From Syntrophorhabdaceae bacterium (lineage in GTDB: Bacteria > Desulfobacterota > Syntrophorhabdia > Syntrophorhabdales > Syntrophorhabdaceae): a DNA stretch of 43,674 nucleotides. Shown one piece after another: positions 17,189 through 27,371 of this stretch. A program made the translations under genes and the position numbers. The stretch spans positions 1 to 43,674 of the forward strand of contig DATKMQ010000145.1 in NCBI GenBank assembly GCA_035541755.1. The letters are read 5' to 3'. Within the stretch, counting starts at the first letter, position 1. Each line of letters begins with the position of its first letter. The notes beneath the pieces are model-generated. The model was not told the DNA's origin, ran no database searches, and saw nothing but the letters and a program-made list of their open reading frames with translations.

Positions 17189-17434
17189 AATGCGAGCATC
17201 CCGTCCCGTATCACGGGAGAGCGTGCGTCATCCGACGGGGAAAGGTGCGACCTGATGTTCAGCTAACCGGCGACCTGTGGCAAATCACATGGCGGCGGAG
17301 CGGCACGAGGTAGAAGACGAAGGCCACCTCCACCGATACTCTGGTCGCGCATCAACGTAGATTGAATAATGCGAACGATAAACGGCCTGCCCACACACAA
17401 TACCCATCTCTCAAAAGCGTCGTAACCCTAATCC

Positions 17435-17462
17435 TTGACATGGGGACGATAGGACTTAGTAT
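17435..17462 (+). promoter_or_regulatory. Promoter of the nuo operon
   Basis: A perfect -35 TTGACA (17435-17440), a 16-bp spacer and -10 TAGTAT (17457-17462). The predicted start near 17469 gives a leader of about 160 nt before nuoA. Confidence 0.6.
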
Positions 17463-17465
17463 TAA

Positions 17466-17485
17466 ACGTGCACAATCGTGTACGT
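17466..17485. promoter_or_regulatory. Inverted repeat overlapping the nuo transcription start (candidate operator)
   Basis: ACGTGCACAATCGTGTACGT has 8-bp arms around AATC, with a single mismatched pair. It sits directly behind the -10 element, where a bound repressor would block RNA polymerase. In RNA it would be an 8-bp hairpin with one G-U pair at the very 5' end of the transcript. Confidence 0.4.
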
Positions 17486-17627
17486 GGCGCGTTTCCTCAA
17501 AGGAACAGGGGTAACGAAGGGGGGTACCTTGTTCACTTTTGGCACCCGCGGGTGACAAATCGCCATCGATAGACCCAAAAAGCGGGGACCGTGAAAACTG
17601 ACAACGAAGTAAAACCGGGAGGCGTCA

Positions 17628-18041
17628 ATAGAAACCGCTGATTCCACCTCGCTCTTGCCTTTTGTCTTTTACGGTGTGGGCACCGTGTTGCTGGTGGCCT
17701 CAATGATAGCCCTTTCCTATCTGCTGGGCGAACGCCACAAAGATCGCGCAACCAACGAGCCCTATGAGTCAGGTATGCCACTCATCGGTCCTGCCCGAAT
17801 GAGGATTGATGTGAAGTACTATCTCATCGCAATGTTCTTCGTTATCTTTGACCTTGAAGCTGTATTCCTTTTTGCCTGGGCAATTTCCGTGAGGGAGACC
17901 GGGTGGCTGGGCTATATGGAAGCCGTTGTATTCATAGGCATTTTATTTATCGCCCTGGTCTATCTCTGGCGCATGAATGCTCTCAACTGGAGCGCGCCAG
18001 CACGGCGAGATCACAAAACGGGACCGGCTGATACGCCATGA
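17628..18041 (+). CDS. nuoA: NADH-quinone oxidoreductase subunit A
   Basis: A small membrane subunit of complex I with three transmembrane helices (in the TTG-start numbering about 3-25, 55-77 and 87-107) and the conserved loop [30 protein letters not shown], whose shape is typical of NuoA. The start is uncertain. A TTG at 17655 has no ribosome binding site. A GGGAGG (17617-17622) instead points to an in-frame ATA at 17628, adding nine mostly polar residues (ETADSTSL) as is normal for NuoA. I use 17628, giving 137 residues. The gene opens a 13-gene operon, and its TGA overlaps the nuoB ATG. Confidence 0.9.
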   Translation: METADSTSLLPFVFYGVGTVLLVASMIALSYLLGERHKDRATNEPYESGMPLIGPARMRIDVKYYLIAMFFVIFDLEAVFLFAWAISVRETGWLGYMEAVVFIGILFIALVYLWRMNALNWSAPARRDHKTGPADTP

Positions 18042-18676
18042 AATGGTCCCTGACAGGAACCGGAAAATCGTCCGGTACGCATGTTCAGAGGGGGGGACTC
18101 GAGTCGCTCACCTGCGGCAGTTTTGTCTTATCGAGGCTTGACCTGCTTATTTCGTGGGGCCGCAAGAACTCCATCTGGCCATTCAATTTTGGTCCTTCTT
18201 GTTGCTATGTCGAGATGGCTACGAGCATTACGAGCAAATATGATATCGCCCGCTTCGGCGCTGAAGTGATCCGCAGCTCGCCCAGAGAGGCCGACCTCAT
18301 GGTTATTGCGGGCACGCCCTTTATCAAGCTTGCACCGGTTATCAGGCGGCTCTACGAACAACTCATGGAACCGAGATGGGTAATCTCCATGGGTTCCTGT
18401 GCCAATTCGGGCGGCATGTACGATATATACAGTGTGGTTCAAGGGGTAGACAAATTTCTTCCTGTAGATGTTTATATTCCGGGCTGTCCTCCGAGCCCGT
18501 ACGCTTTTATGGAAGGGCTTTTGCTTCTCCGTGACGCTGTCGGATCGGAAAAGAGGCCTCTCACCTGGCTGTCAGAGGTAAGACAAAGGCAAAGACCGGG
18601 CCGACCGGTATTCAGGGATGTGAAGCGTGCATCCCGGGGGTCGGCCACCACTTTTCCTGCACCCGATGAGGTCTAA
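18038..18676 (+). CDS. nuoB: NADH-quinone oxidoreductase subunit B
   Basis: A 212-residue peripheral subunit carrying cluster N2, the last iron-sulfur centre before quinone. The tandem cysteines Cys55-Cys56 (SCCYVE), Cys121 (GSCANSGG) and Cys150 (PGCPPSPYA) supply the four ligands. The C-terminal roughly 35 residues are basic and appear unstructured. The start overlaps the nuoA stop. A 42-nt gap follows before nuoCD. Confidence 0.97.
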   Translation: MKWSLTGTGKSSGTHVQRGGLESLTCGSFVLSRLDLLISWGRKNSIWPFNFGPSCCYVEMATSITSKYDIARFGAEVIRSSPREADLMVIAGTPFIKLAPVIRRLYEQLMEPRWVISMGSCANSGGMYDIYSVVQGVDKFLPVDVYIPGCPPSPYAFMEGLLLLRDAVGSEKRPLTWLSEVRQRQRPGRPVFRDVKRASRGSATTFPAPDEV

Positions 18677-18718
18677 AACCAATAATTCGGTACGATACCT
18701 GGGCAGATTCGGCCACAG

Positions 18719-20548
18719 GTGGATATCGAGCACTGCGCTCAACTGCAATCCTTCAATATTTCGGACGAATCCACCTCGTCCTTAAGCCCACTCGACCATA
18801 TGAATTTAGACCAGGCCATTGCATCTGAGCTTAACGGGCGTTTCGCTCAGGCCATCCTCTATGAGCAGTCCACATTAGACAACATTCCCACCCTCTGGGC
18901 TAATAGGAAAGATCTCGCCTCCGTGCTGAACTATGTGAAGGCCGAGGCAGAGATGCCCTATAAGGTACTCTATGATCTCACGGCCATCGATGAGCGCGGA
19001 CGGATCCATAGGGGTCAACAACCGGAAAGCGTGTTCACCATGGTTTATCACCTGATTTCTTATGAGAGAAACCAGGACCTGCGCATCAAGGTTCCTTTGA
19101 ATACGGAGAAGCCTTCAGTCCCGAGCGTTACTTCTATATGGCCTTCTGCGGATTGGTATGAGTGTGAGGCGTGGGACATGTTCGGTATCGACTTTGAAGG
19201 CCACCCGCGTCTAAGAAGGATCCTCATGCCCTCTGCCTGGAACGGACACCCGCTTCGCAAGGACCATCCGGCGAGGGCCACCGAGGGAGCGCCATTCCAC
19301 ATGTCCAACCTGGATGCGGAAGAACAAGAGCGAGCGCTCTGTTTCCACCCCGAGGACTGGGGCATGAAGAGACACGGACGCGATACAGATTTTATGTTCC
19401 TCAACGTGGGACCTAACCACCCAAGCACGCACGGCATGTTCCGCATTGTGTTGGAGCTGGACGGTGAAGAGATCGTCGACGCCGTACCCGAGATTGGTTA
19501 TCATCATCGCGGCGCCGAAAAAATGGGGGAGAGACAGACCTGGCACACCTACATCCCCTATACGGACCGGATCGACTATCTGGCCGGGTCTCTCAACAAT
19601 TTTCCCTATGTTCTTGCGGTTGAAAAGATGGCCGGAATTGAGGTTCCTGACAGGGCGAAGATGGTCCGCATAATGGTGGCGGAGCTCTTTCGCATCGCGA
19701 GCCACTTGGTTTTTTACGGTACCCTCGCCCAGGATACGGGGGCCATGTCACCAGTTTTCTATACGTTTAACGATAGGGAACGCATCCTCTATATTATCCA
19801 GGCTATCTGCGGAGGACGCATGCATCCCGAATGGTTCCGCATCGGCGGCGTGGCCGAGGATTTGCCCGAAGGATGGGACGAACTCATAAGAGAGTTCTTG
19901 AGCTATATGCCTTCGAGGATCATAGAGCTGGAAAGATTAGTGCTCAAGAACAGATTGTTCAAGATGCGTACACAGGGTGTAGGCCGGTACACCCTTGAAG
20001 AGGCCATTGAGTGGGGCGTAACCGGTCCCAACCTCAGGGCCTGCGGCCTTGAATGGGACCTTCGCAAAAAAAGGCCCTATTCGGGCTACGATCAATTCGA
20101 ATTTGATGTGCCTGTAGGGACCGGTGGTGACTGCTACGCCAGGGCCGTGCTGCGTGTTGAAGAGATGCGTCAGAGCTTGAAGATCATTAAGCAGTGCGTG
20201 GACGGGATGCCCGCCGGACCATACAAGGCCCACCACCCCCTCACCACCCCTCCCCTGAAAGAACGGACCTTGCACGATATTGAAACGTTGATCCATCATT
20301 TTGTGCAGACGGCCTGGGGGCCCATAGTACCACCGGGAGAGACGGCCTTCGCATGCGAATCTGCCAAAGGGAATAACAGCTACTATTTAATCAGTGATGG
20401 AAATACTGGTTCATACCGCACACGCATCAGGACCCCGTCTTTTGCCCACTTGCAAATGGTGCCGTCTCTCTGCAAGGGGCTTCTCGTCTCCGACCTCATA
20501 GCGATCCTGGGAAGTATCGACTATGTGATGGGCGATGTAGACCGGTAG
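18719..20548 (+). CDS. nuoCD: NADH-quinone oxidoreductase subunits C and D, fused
   Basis: A fusion of about 609 residues of the two peripheral-arm subunits that form the quinone-binding region. The NuoC (30-kDa) part covers about residues 30-215 (with [17 protein letters not shown] and LRKDHPA), and the NuoD (49-kDa, hydrogenase-like) part covers about 225-609 ([26 protein letters not shown], the conserved C-terminal GDVDR). Fusion is the state in E. coli; separate genes are the rule in many other bacteria. The start taken is GTG at 18719, but an in-frame ATG at 18800 also fits; neither has a strong ribosome binding site. Confidence 0.96.
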   Translation: MDIEHCAQLQSFNISDESTSSLSPLDHMNLDQAIASELNGRFAQAILYEQSTLDNIPTLWANRKDLASVLNYVKAEAEMPYKVLYDLTAIDERGRIHRGQQPESVFTMVYHLISYERNQDLRIKVPLNTEKPSVPSVTSIWPSADWYECEAWDMFGIDFEGHPRLRRILMPSAWNGHPLRKDHPARATEGAPFHMSNLDAEEQERALCFHPEDWGMKRHGRDTDFMFLNVGPNHPSTHGMFRIVLELDGEEIVDAVPEIGYHHRGAEKMGERQTWHTYIPYTDRIDYLAGSLNNFPYVLAVEKMAGIEVPDRAKMVRIMVAELFRIASHLVFYGTLAQDTGAMSPVFYTFNDRERILYIIQAICGGRMHPEWFRIGGVAEDLPEGWDELIREFLSYMPSRIIELERLVLKNRLFKMRTQGVGRYTLEEAIEWGVTGPNLRACGLEWDLRKKRPYSGYDQFEFDVPVGTGGDCYARAVLRVEEMRQSLKIIKQCVDGMPAGPYKAHHPLTTPPLKERTLHDIETLIHHFVQTAWGPIVPPGETAFACESAKGNNSYYLISDGNTGSYRTRIRTPSFAHLQMVPSLCKGLLVSDLIAILGSIDYVMGDVDR

Positions 20549-20564
20549 AAGGCAAACGCGTACC

Positions 20565-21029
20565 ATGCTCACAGACAAAGAGATAGGCGAAATTCAAACC
20601 GTATTAAGTAAAATCGGTGAGCCCCGGTCCCATAGTGTGGAGGCCCTTAAAATGCTTCAACAACGGCGTGGCTTCATATCCGACGAAGCAATTAGGGATC
20701 TGGCGGCTTTACTCGGAATGACCCCGGATGAGCTTGATGCCATTGCCACTTTCTATCCTTTCATCTTCCGGAAACCGGTCGGACGACATGTAATCTATAT
20801 TTGTGATAATGTCACCTGCTGGATCATGGGGTATGAAAGTATATTAGATCACATCACCAAACGGCTTGGTGTGACGCTCGGCGAAACTACGTTAGATCAT
20901 AACTTTACAGTGCTGCCGGTGAGTTGCATTGGCGCATGTGACCACGCCCCTGCCCTCATGATAGACGATGAACTCTATGGGGATCTGACCCCGGCAAAGA
21001 TAGACAGCATACTCGAAAGGTACAGCTAA
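20565..21029 (+). CDS. nuoE: NADH-quinone oxidoreductase subunit E
   Basis: A 154-residue subunit of the NADH-dehydrogenase module that holds the [2Fe-2S] cluster N1a. The thioredoxin-like fold carries ligands Cys80 and Cys85 (CDNVTC) and Cys121 and Cys125 (CIGAC). The length is normal. It lies 16 nt after nuoCD and 3 nt before nuoF. Confidence 0.97.
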   Translation: MLTDKEIGEIQTVLSKIGEPRSHSVEALKMLQQRRGFISDEAIRDLAALLGMTPDELDAIATFYPFIFRKPVGRHVIYICDNVTCWIMGYESILDHITKRLGVTLGETTLDHNFTVLPVSCIGACDHAPALMIDDELYGDLTPAKIDSILERYS

Positions 21030-21032
21030 GCC

Positions 21033-22316
21033 ATGCACGCCGCAGAATACCCACTCACGGCCGCCATGAGGGCGGATGGCGAGCCCTTGAGCGTCAGCGA
21101 ATATGTGGCTACGGGCGGCTATGAAGGTCTACGGAAAGCGCTTGCCGCCATGACGCCTCAAGAAGTGCAGAATGTTGTGAAAGATTCCAACCTCAGGGGC
21201 AGGGGCGGCGCTGGTTTCCCTACGGGTCAGAAATGGGGTCTTATACCCATGGGTAGTGATGCACCCCGGCCCAAATACATCATCTCGAACTCTGATGAGA
21301 TGGAGCCGGGGACCTTTAAGGACCGTCTTCTCATGGAAGGTAACCCGCATCAACTGATCGAGGGACTTATCATAGCGGGTTACGCCATCCAGGCGGACAT
21401 AGCCATTATTTTTCTTCGATGGGCCTACGCGAAATCCCAAAAGAGGCTCTCACAGGCGATAACTGAGGCATACACAAAGGGATATCTTGGGAAAAATATC
21501 TTAGGATCGGGGTTCACCATGGAAATGGACCTCCATGTGAGCGCAGGTCGCTACATCTGCGGCGAGGAGACGGCGCTACTCAATGCCCTTGAAGGTGAGA
21601 GGCCGATACCGCGCTCAAGGCCTCCATTTCCCCAGGCCTGCGGAGCTTTCGGACTTCCTGCCATTGTGAACAATGCAGAGACCCTTTCGAATATTCCCCA
21701 CATCGTGAGAAACGGCGCCGAATGGTACAGGTCTTTAAGTAAATCGGATGACGGGGGCACAAAGATCTACGGCGTGAGCGGAAGGGTCAAGAATCCTGGA
21801 GTGTGGGAATTGCCCATGGGCACCACGATCCGGGAGCTCCTCGAGGAACATGCCCGGGGGATGCAGGACGGATATACGTTCCGGGCCGTGATTCCTGGAG
21901 GCGCCTCGACCGATTTTCTTGTAGGAGACCATATGGATGTAAAGATGGATTTCGCCTCTTTACAAAAGGCCGGAAGCCGCCTGGGCACGGGAACCATGAT
22001 CGTCCTTGATCAGAGAACCTGTCCCGTGGGCATGGTCCACAACCTTGAGAGGTTCTTTGCGCGGGAATCATGCGGCTGGTGTACCCCCTGTCGGGAGGGA
22101 CTCCCCTGGGTTGAGAAGACGCTCGCGAGCATAGAGTCCGGTGATGGCCGTCCTGAAGATTTGGACATCTTAGAGATGCACACACGGCTTCTGCGCCCCG
22201 GCCACACTTTTTGTGTGCACGCGCCCGGGGCAATGGAGCCTATTCAGAGCGCCCTCAAGTACTTCAGGGAGGATTTTGAAGAACACATCCGCCAACGACG
22301 ATGTCCCTTTGAATGA
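21033..22316 (+). CDS. nuoF: NADH-quinone oxidoreductase subunit F (NADH/FMN-binding)
   Basis: The 427-residue catalytic subunit that oxidises NADH with FMN and passes electrons to cluster N3. It has the glycine-rich NADH/FMN segment LRGRGGAGFPTG (about 54-65), the acidic SDEMEPGTFKDR stretch, GRYICGEETALLNALEG, and [4Fe-4S] ligands Cys347, 350 and 353 (ESCGWCTPC) plus Cys394. The DEMEPGT variant and the ARESCGWCTPCREGLPW wording recall the E. coli enzyme rather than the DEGEPGT form of most complex I. The stop overlaps the nuoG start by 4 nt. Confidence 0.97.
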   Translation: MHAAEYPLTAAMRADGEPLSVSEYVATGGYEGLRKALAAMTPQEVQNVVKDSNLRGRGGAGFPTGQKWGLIPMGSDAPRPKYIISNSDEMEPGTFKDRLLMEGNPHQLIEGLIIAGYAIQADIAIIFLRWAYAKSQKRLSQAITEAYTKGYLGKNILGSGFTMEMDLHVSAGRYICGEETALLNALEGERPIPRSRPPFPQACGAFGLPAIVNNAETLSNIPHIVRNGAEWYRSLSKSDDGGTKIYGVSGRVKNPGVWELPMGTTIRELLEEHARGMQDGYTFRAVIPGGASTDFLVGDHMDVKMDFASLQKAGSRLGTGTMIVLDQRTCPVGMVHNLERFFARESCGWCTPCREGLPWVEKTLASIESGDGRPEDLDILEMHTRLLRPGHTFCVHAPGAMEPIQSALKYFREDFEEHIRQRRCPFE

Positions 22317-25045
22317 CCGTGGCCACAATCTACATAGACAACAAACCGTATGAGGCAACCGAGGGGGATAATCTCCTCCATGCCTGTCTTTCCCTCGGGT
22401 TCGACATCCCCCACTTCTGCTGGCATCCGGCGCTTCATTCAGTAGGTGCTTGCCGTCAGTGCGCGGTCGTACTTTTCAGGGACGACCAGGATACTCGAGG
22501 CAGGATTGTCATGTCCTGTATGACGGCAATAACAGACGGAATAAGGATCTCCATCGATCACAGCGAGGCAAAGGCATTCCGGGCAAGCGTCATAGAGTGG
22601 CTCATGACAAACCATCCGCATGACTGCCCGGTATGTGATGAAGGAGGCGAATGCCATCTTCAGGATATGACGGTCATGACCGGTCACGCCTACCGCACGT
22701 TCAGGTACGCCAAACGAACCCACCGGAACCAGTATTTGGGTCCACTCGTCAACCACGAGATGAACCGTTGCATCCAATGCTACCGCTGCGTGCGCTTCTA
22801 CCGTGATTTTGCCGGGGGGCGGGACTTCAATGTCTTCGGCTTCAAGAATCATGTATATTTCGGGCGCTTCGAAGATGGAGTTTTACAGAGCGCTTTCAGC
22901 GGGAATCTTGTGGAGATATGTCCTACCGGTGTGTTTACGGACAAAACCCTGAAAAAGCATTATGTAAGGAAATGGGACCTTCAGAGCGCACCCTCTGTGT
23001 GCGTGCATTGCAGTCTCGGCTGCAACACAATCCCGGCGGAACGCTACGGCACACTGAGGCGCGTCTCGAACCGCTACAACGCCGAGATAAACAGTTATTT
23101 TCTGTGTGACCGTGGACGATACGGCTATGAGTTTGTGAACAGCCCGAGAAGGATCAGGCAGCCTATGATGAGAGCGAGCGACAAAGGCCGGCTTGAGCCC
23201 GTGACAGAGAAAATCCTTGCTCAATTCCTGGCCCGCGCCCTTCTTCCTGCCGGTTCCGGAATCATCGGCATTGGCTCACCCAGGGCTTCCCTGGAGGCAA
23301 ACTTTGCGCTGCGTCGCCTTGTTGGTGCCGAGAGGTTCTATCCCGGCCTCGCCGAGGCTGAGCACGCCCTTGCTATCCTTACCGTTGACATATTGTCGCG
23401 GGCCAAGCACCCTACCCCGTCCCTCAAAGATGTTGCCGCTCATGACGCGGTCTTCGTGTTAGGCGAGGATGTGGCGAACACAGCCCCAATGATGGCCCTC
23501 GCAATACTCCAATCGATCCGTCGAAAACCCATGGAGATTGCGGCGAGGCTCGGTATTCCTCCTTGGGATGATAGGGGTGTGCGAGAAGCTTGCCAGCAAA
23601 AAAGGGGCCCTCTTTTCATCGCTTCACCTCAGGGCACTTGGCTTGACGATTTCGCCTCAACCACCTATCGCGGGGCCCCTGATGAGGTGGCCCGCCTTGG
23701 ATTTGCTGTTGCCCGTGTGATTGATCCTCAAGCTCCGGCGCCCTACGAATTGACAAGGGAGGCGAGCCTGCTCGCTCGAAATATAGCCTCCGGCTTAATT
23801 AAGGCGGATAGACCGCTTATCCTGTCAGGTATGGGATGTGGAAGCAGAACATTACTCAGGGCAGCGGAAAACGTGGCGCGCGCCCTGGCAAAAGCAGGCA
23901 AATCCGCCTCAATATCGATTATCCCTGCCGAGTGCAACACCATGGGAGTCGCGCTCATGGGTGGAAAGACACTCGAGGGCGCGCTCAACGCTGTCGATAA
24001 AGGAGAAGCCCATACGGCAATAATACTTGAAAATGATCTCTTCCGCAGAACCGAAGCCGCTAAGGTCCTTAAGCTTCTCGGAGCTTTGCGGCATATAATA
24101 GTCATCGACCAGTACTTGAATGACACTTCAGAGAGAGCCGAATTTCTGCTGCCGGCGGCAAGCTTCACGGAGAGCGACGGGACAGTCGTGAACAATGAAG
24201 GCCGCGCCCAACGGTTTTTTCGCGTCTTTGCGCCGGACGGGGCGATAAAGACGAGCTGGCGCTGGTTAAGCGAGCTCAATCGGGCATCACATTCGCCCGC
24301 AACACAGAGTTGGGCAAACCAGGATGAAGTCATCTCTGAACTCGCCGGTTCCCTGCCCGTGTTTGCTCCCCTTGCAGGAGTTGCGCCTCGTGCAGACTTT
24401 CGGATGATCGGACAAAAGATTCCTCGTCAGTCCCATCGATATAGTGGCAGAACAGCAAAAGATGCCCGGGTATCTGTGGACGAACCTCACCCACAGGACG
24501 ATCCGGATTCAGCCCTCTGTTTTTCCATGGAAGGATATACGGGACAACCCCCCTCTTCGCTCATCACACGGTTCTGGTCGCCGGGATGGAATTCGGTTCA
24601 ATCGGTCAACAGGTTCCAGAAAGAGCCGGGTGGCGACCTGCGGAACCAGGACGTGGCAGTGAAACTGATAAAGCCACAGGAGCCAGGCAATGGATCGTAT
24701 TTTGATGAGATTCCAGACCCCTTCAGGCCGCTAAATCGAGAGTTTCGCTGTCATCCCCTGTTTCACGTGTTCGGCTCTGACGAGATGAGTATGCTCGCTC
24801 CTGCCATCCGAGAATTGGCTCCCAGGCCTTATATCAGTCTTAACGCTGATGATGCAGCCGCGCTCGGTACAAAAGACTCGGAGGAAGTCGATGTATTCGT
24901 GGATGGCGAGCGTTACCGGCTTCCTGCAAGAATAGATGTTTCTCTGGCCAGAGGACTGGCGGGGATTCCAGTCGGTATCGCGGGGCCTGGGCAGATACGT
25001 CCGTCCCAAATTGCGAGAATAAGAAAAGCGGAGGGCGAAGACTAA
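22313..25045 (+). CDS. nuoG: NADH-quinone oxidoreductase subunit G
   Basis: A 910-residue iron-sulfur subunit with an inactive molybdopterin-oxidoreductase-like body. Ligands visible: [2Fe-2S] Cys36, 47, 50 and 69; N5 with His101 and Cys105, 108 and 114; N4 with Cys153, 156, 159 and 203; and the additional N7 cluster with Cys230, 233, 237 and 265. The length, N7 and the segment [20 protein letters not shown] are as in E. coli NuoG (908 residues). It overlaps nuoF by 4 nt and is 1 nt from nuoH. Confidence 0.96.
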   Translation: MTVATIYIDNKPYEATEGDNLLHACLSLGFDIPHFCWHPALHSVGACRQCAVVLFRDDQDTRGRIVMSCMTAITDGIRISIDHSEAKAFRASVIEWLMTNHPHDCPVCDEGGECHLQDMTVMTGHAYRTFRYAKRTHRNQYLGPLVNHEMNRCIQCYRCVRFYRDFAGGRDFNVFGFKNHVYFGRFEDGVLQSAFSGNLVEICPTGVFTDKTLKKHYVRKWDLQSAPSVCVHCSLGCNTIPAERYGTLRRVSNRYNAEINSYFLCDRGRYGYEFVNSPRRIRQPMMRASDKGRLEPVTEKILAQFLARALLPAGSGIIGIGSPRASLEANFALRRLVGAERFYPGLAEAEHALAILTVDILSRAKHPTPSLKDVAAHDAVFVLGEDVANTAPMMALAILQSIRRKPMEIAARLGIPPWDDRGVREACQQKRGPLFIASPQGTWLDDFASTTYRGAPDEVARLGFAVARVIDPQAPAPYELTREASLLARNIASGLIKADRPLILSGMGCGSRTLLRAAENVARALAKAGKSASISIIPAECNTMGVALMGGKTLEGALNAVDKGEAHTAIILENDLFRRTEAAKVLKLLGALRHIIVIDQYLNDTSERAEFLLPAASFTESDGTVVNNEGRAQRFFRVFAPDGAIKTSWRWLSELNRASHSPATQSWANQDEVISELAGSLPVFAPLAGVAPRADFRMIGQKIPRQSHRYSGRTAKDARVSVDEPHPQDDPDSALCFSMEGYTGQPPSSLITRFWSPGWNSVQSVNRFQKEPGGDLRNQDVAVKLIKPQEPGNGSYFDEIPDPFRPLNREFRCHPLFHVFGSDEMSMLAPAIRELAPRPYISLNADDAAALGTKDSEEVDVFVDGERYRLPARIDVSLARGLAGIPVGIAGPGQIRPSQIARIRKAEGED

Positions 25046-25046
25046 G

Positions 25047-25994
25047 ATGATAAGATCAGTACTCATAGCCCTTTGCATGCTTATAGCGGCCCTTTCCTCT
25101 TCGGCTTCCCTTATCTGGATCGAACGGAGACTTCTTGCCCTCTGGCAGGATCGTTATGGACCGAACAGGGTCGGTCCACTGGGGATTCTTCAGGTTGTAG
25201 CCGATATGATTAAGATACTCACCAAAGAAGACTGGGTGCCACCATTTGCGGACAGGGCGCTTTTCGTCATGGCACCGGCGATTATCATGGCCTGTGCGCT
25301 TTTGGCGCTTGCGGTGATCCCCGTGACCCCCCATTTTGCTGTGGTCAATCTCAATATAGGAGTACTCTTTTTCCTTGCCACATCCTCCCTTGGGGTTTAC
25401 GGCATCGTGCTCGCGGGCTGGTCCTCGAACAACAAGTATGCACTGCTTGGGAGCTTGAGGGGCATAGCCCAAATGCTGAGCTACGAGGTTTTCATGGGGC
25501 TTTCCATTCTCGGTGTAGTAATGCTCGCAGGCTCGTTTAACCTGCGAGATATCGTAGAGGCCCAAAGGGGACTCTGGTTCTTCATTCCCCAGTTTCCAGG
25601 CTTCATAATCTTTGCCATAGCGGCCATCGCCGAGACGAGACGGCTTCCCTTCGATCTTCCGGAGGCAGAGACGGAACTTGTGGCCGGATACCATACTGAA
25701 TACTCGGGCATGAAGTTCGGCATGTTCTTTGTAGGTGAGTACCTCGGCGTTATCTTCATGTCCGCGCTCACGGTCACGCTCTTTTTCGGCGGCTGGATGG
25801 GGCCGTACCTTCCGCCGATCGTCTGGTTTCTCGCTAAACTCTTTGTCTGCGTCTCGGTGTTTGTGCTTCTCAGGGCTTCTCTTCCCAGGCCCCGGTATGA
25901 CCAACTCATGTCCCTTGCCTGGAAGGTGATGCTTCCCCTCTCGCTTCTCAACCTCCTCGCTGTGGGTGCTTTTGTACTAGCCCGAGGAGGCTAA
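25047..25994 (+). CDS. nuoH: NADH-quinone oxidoreductase subunit H
   Basis: A 315-residue membrane subunit at the junction of the two arms that lines the quinone channel and starts the chain of charged residues. It has about eight transmembrane helices, the conserved [19 protein letters not shown] loop, and the [20 protein letters not shown] loop with the conserved acidic residues. The length fits the family. It follows nuoG after 1 nt and precedes nuoI by 10 nt. Confidence 0.97.
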   Translation: MIRSVLIALCMLIAALSSSASLIWIERRLLALWQDRYGPNRVGPLGILQVVADMIKILTKEDWVPPFADRALFVMAPAIIMACALLALAVIPVTPHFAVVNLNIGVLFFLATSSLGVYGIVLAGWSSNNKYALLGSLRGIAQMLSYEVFMGLSILGVVMLAGSFNLRDIVEAQRGLWFFIPQFPGFIIFAIAAIAETRRLPFDLPEAETELVAGYHTEYSGMKFGMFFVGEYLGVIFMSALTVTLFFGGWMGPYLPPIVWFLAKLFVCVSVFVLLRASLPRPRYDQLMSLAWKVMLPLSLLNLLAVGAFVLARGG

Positions 25995-26004
25995 TTCTCA
26001 TGCC

Positions 26005-26520
26005 ATGCTGAGCATATTGAGAGTGATCTGGACTGTTTTGTTGCACACCTTTCGCAGGCGGGAGACCATCCTCTACCCCGAAGAACGACCGCGCGTTCCG
26101 CCAAGATGGAGGGGGAGAATCATACTCTCCCGTGATCCCAAGGGACAGGAACGATGCGTGGCCTGTTATCTGTGCGCCGCGGCCTGTCCTGTAGACTGTA
26201 TTGCGCTTGAGGCTCGCGAAGACGAGTCCGGAAGGAGGTATCCCGAATTCTTCCGGATCAACTTCTCGCGGTGCATCTTTTGTGGTTTTTGTGAGGAAGC
26301 CTGCCCCACGCGAGCCATTCAGCTCACCACCGACTTCGAGATGGGCGAATACGATCGATCGAGCCTTGTGTACGAAAAGGAAGACCTTCTCATATGTGGA
26401 ACGGGTAAATATCCTGACTATGATTTTTACCAGGTTGCGGGCGTGGCGGTTTCGGGCAAGAACAAGGGCCAGGCGCAAAACGAAGAACCGCCGGTGGATG
26501 TAACCGATCTCATGCCTTAA
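26005..26520 (+). CDS. nuoI: NADH-quinone oxidoreductase subunit I
   Basis: A 171-residue ferredoxin-like subunit that carries clusters N6a and N6b. The two motifs are Cys51, 54, 57 and 61 ([12 protein letters not shown]) and Cys90, 93, 96 and 100 ([12 protein letters not shown]). An amphipathic N-terminal helix contacts the membrane arm. The C terminus is extended and hydrophilic. The gap to nuoJ is 20 nt. Confidence 0.97.
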   Translation: MLSILRVIWTVLLHTFRRRETILYPEERPRVPPRWRGRIILSRDPKGQERCVACYLCAAACPVDCIALEAREDESGRRYPEFFRINFSRCIFCGFCEEACPTRAIQLTTDFEMGEYDRSSLVYEKEDLLICGTGKYPDYDFYQVAGVAVSGKNKGQAQNEEPPVDVTDLMP

Positions 26521-26540
26521 AGGATCGTCAACAAACTCAA

Positions 26541-27062
26541 ATGGTGATTGCCTTTCTAATAGCAGCTTGCCTCGCAATTCTGTCGAGTACCATGGTCATT
26601 ACCTGTGCGCATGCGATCCATGCGCTCCTCTACCTTATTTTATCTTTTATCTCCGTGGCCGTAATATTCTTTATCCTCGGAGCGCCCTTTGCTGCAGCGC
26701 TCGAAGTGATAATCTACGGAGGCGCCATCATGGTGCTCTTCATCTTCGTCATCATGATGCTTGATCTACACAGGTCGTTGAGACAGGAAAAGGACTACTT
26801 GAGGCCTACGGCGTGGGTCGTTCCTTGTATTATGACTCTCATTCTCGGGGCGGAAGTAATCTACGTAACGGCCTTCACAGGTGCTTCAACGACCATAGGG
26901 TCCACAGTCACGCCCAAGCAGGTGGGCGTGAGCCTTTTTGGGCCTTATCTTCTTGGAGTTGAACTAGCCTCTGTGCTTCTTCTCGCCGGCCTCGTGGGAG
27001 CGTACCATCTTGCACACCATCTCTTACGGCGGGCGCGATATGAGGAGGACGAGCGTACATGA
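26541..27062 (+). CDS. nuoJ: NADH-quinone oxidoreductase subunit J
   Basis: A 173-residue membrane subunit with five predicted helices and the conserved EVIIYGGAIMVLFIFVIMML stretch containing the pi-bulge helix (TM3). The length and hydropathy fit NuoJ. It overlaps nuoK by 4 nt (ATGA). Confidence 0.96.
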   Translation: MVIAFLIAACLAILSSTMVITCAHAIHALLYLILSFISVAVIFFILGAPFAAALEVIIYGGAIMVLFIFVIMMLDLHRSLRQEKDYLRPTAWVVPCIMTLILGAEVIYVTAFTGASTTIGSTVTPKQVGVSLFGPYLLGVELASVLLLAGLVGAYHLAHHLLRRARYEEDERT

Positions 27063-27370
27063 CATGGATTGTCTCTCCGGAATCGGGGCTCGGCGTGGCA
27101 GGTATCATATTTCTGGTGGGAATGACGGGCGTTCTCATCAGGAGAAACGTCATATTCATGCTTTTATCTCTTGAGATTATGCTCAACGCCACAGGGCTTG
27201 CCTTCGTAGCAGCAGGGGCAAAGTGGGCTGAGCCTGACGGCCAGATCATGTTTATCTTTATCCTCTCTGCGGCCGCGGCAGAGGTCTCGGTTGGTCTTGC
27301 GCTCATTCTCTGGTTCTATCACTCCCACCGAGGACTTGACGCCGATACTGAGAGGAGAATGCGAGGCTGA
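27059..27370 (+). CDS. nuoK: NADH-quinone oxidoreductase subunit K
   Basis: A 103-residue three-helix membrane subunit with the conserved acidic residues of the proton path, in LLSLEIMLNA and AAAAEVSVGLALI. It is the normal size for NuoK (about 100 residues). Start overlaps nuoJ; nuoL begins 1 nt after its stop. Confidence 0.96.
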   Translation: MTWIVSPESGLGVAGIIFLVGMTGVLIRRNVIFMLLSLEIMLNATGLAFVAAGAKWAEPDGQIMFIFILSAAAAEVSVGLALILWFYHSHRGLDADTERRMRG

Positions 27371-27371
27371 T

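Larger units (their letters stand above)
17189..17627. other. Intergenic region upstream of the nuo operon
   Basis: About 440 bp without a credible gene. A small TCCCGT/ACGGGA hairpin (17204-17218) follows the protease gene but has no T-run. The right half holds the nuo promoter (17435-17462), an imperfect inverted repeat over the predicted start point (17466-17485) and a perfect CACCCGCGGGTG palindrome (17543-17554). Confidence 0.55.

Noticed and set aside
17204-17218. Terminator after the S1C protease gene
   Set aside because: The 6-bp hairpin TCCCGT/ACGGGA has no following T-run.
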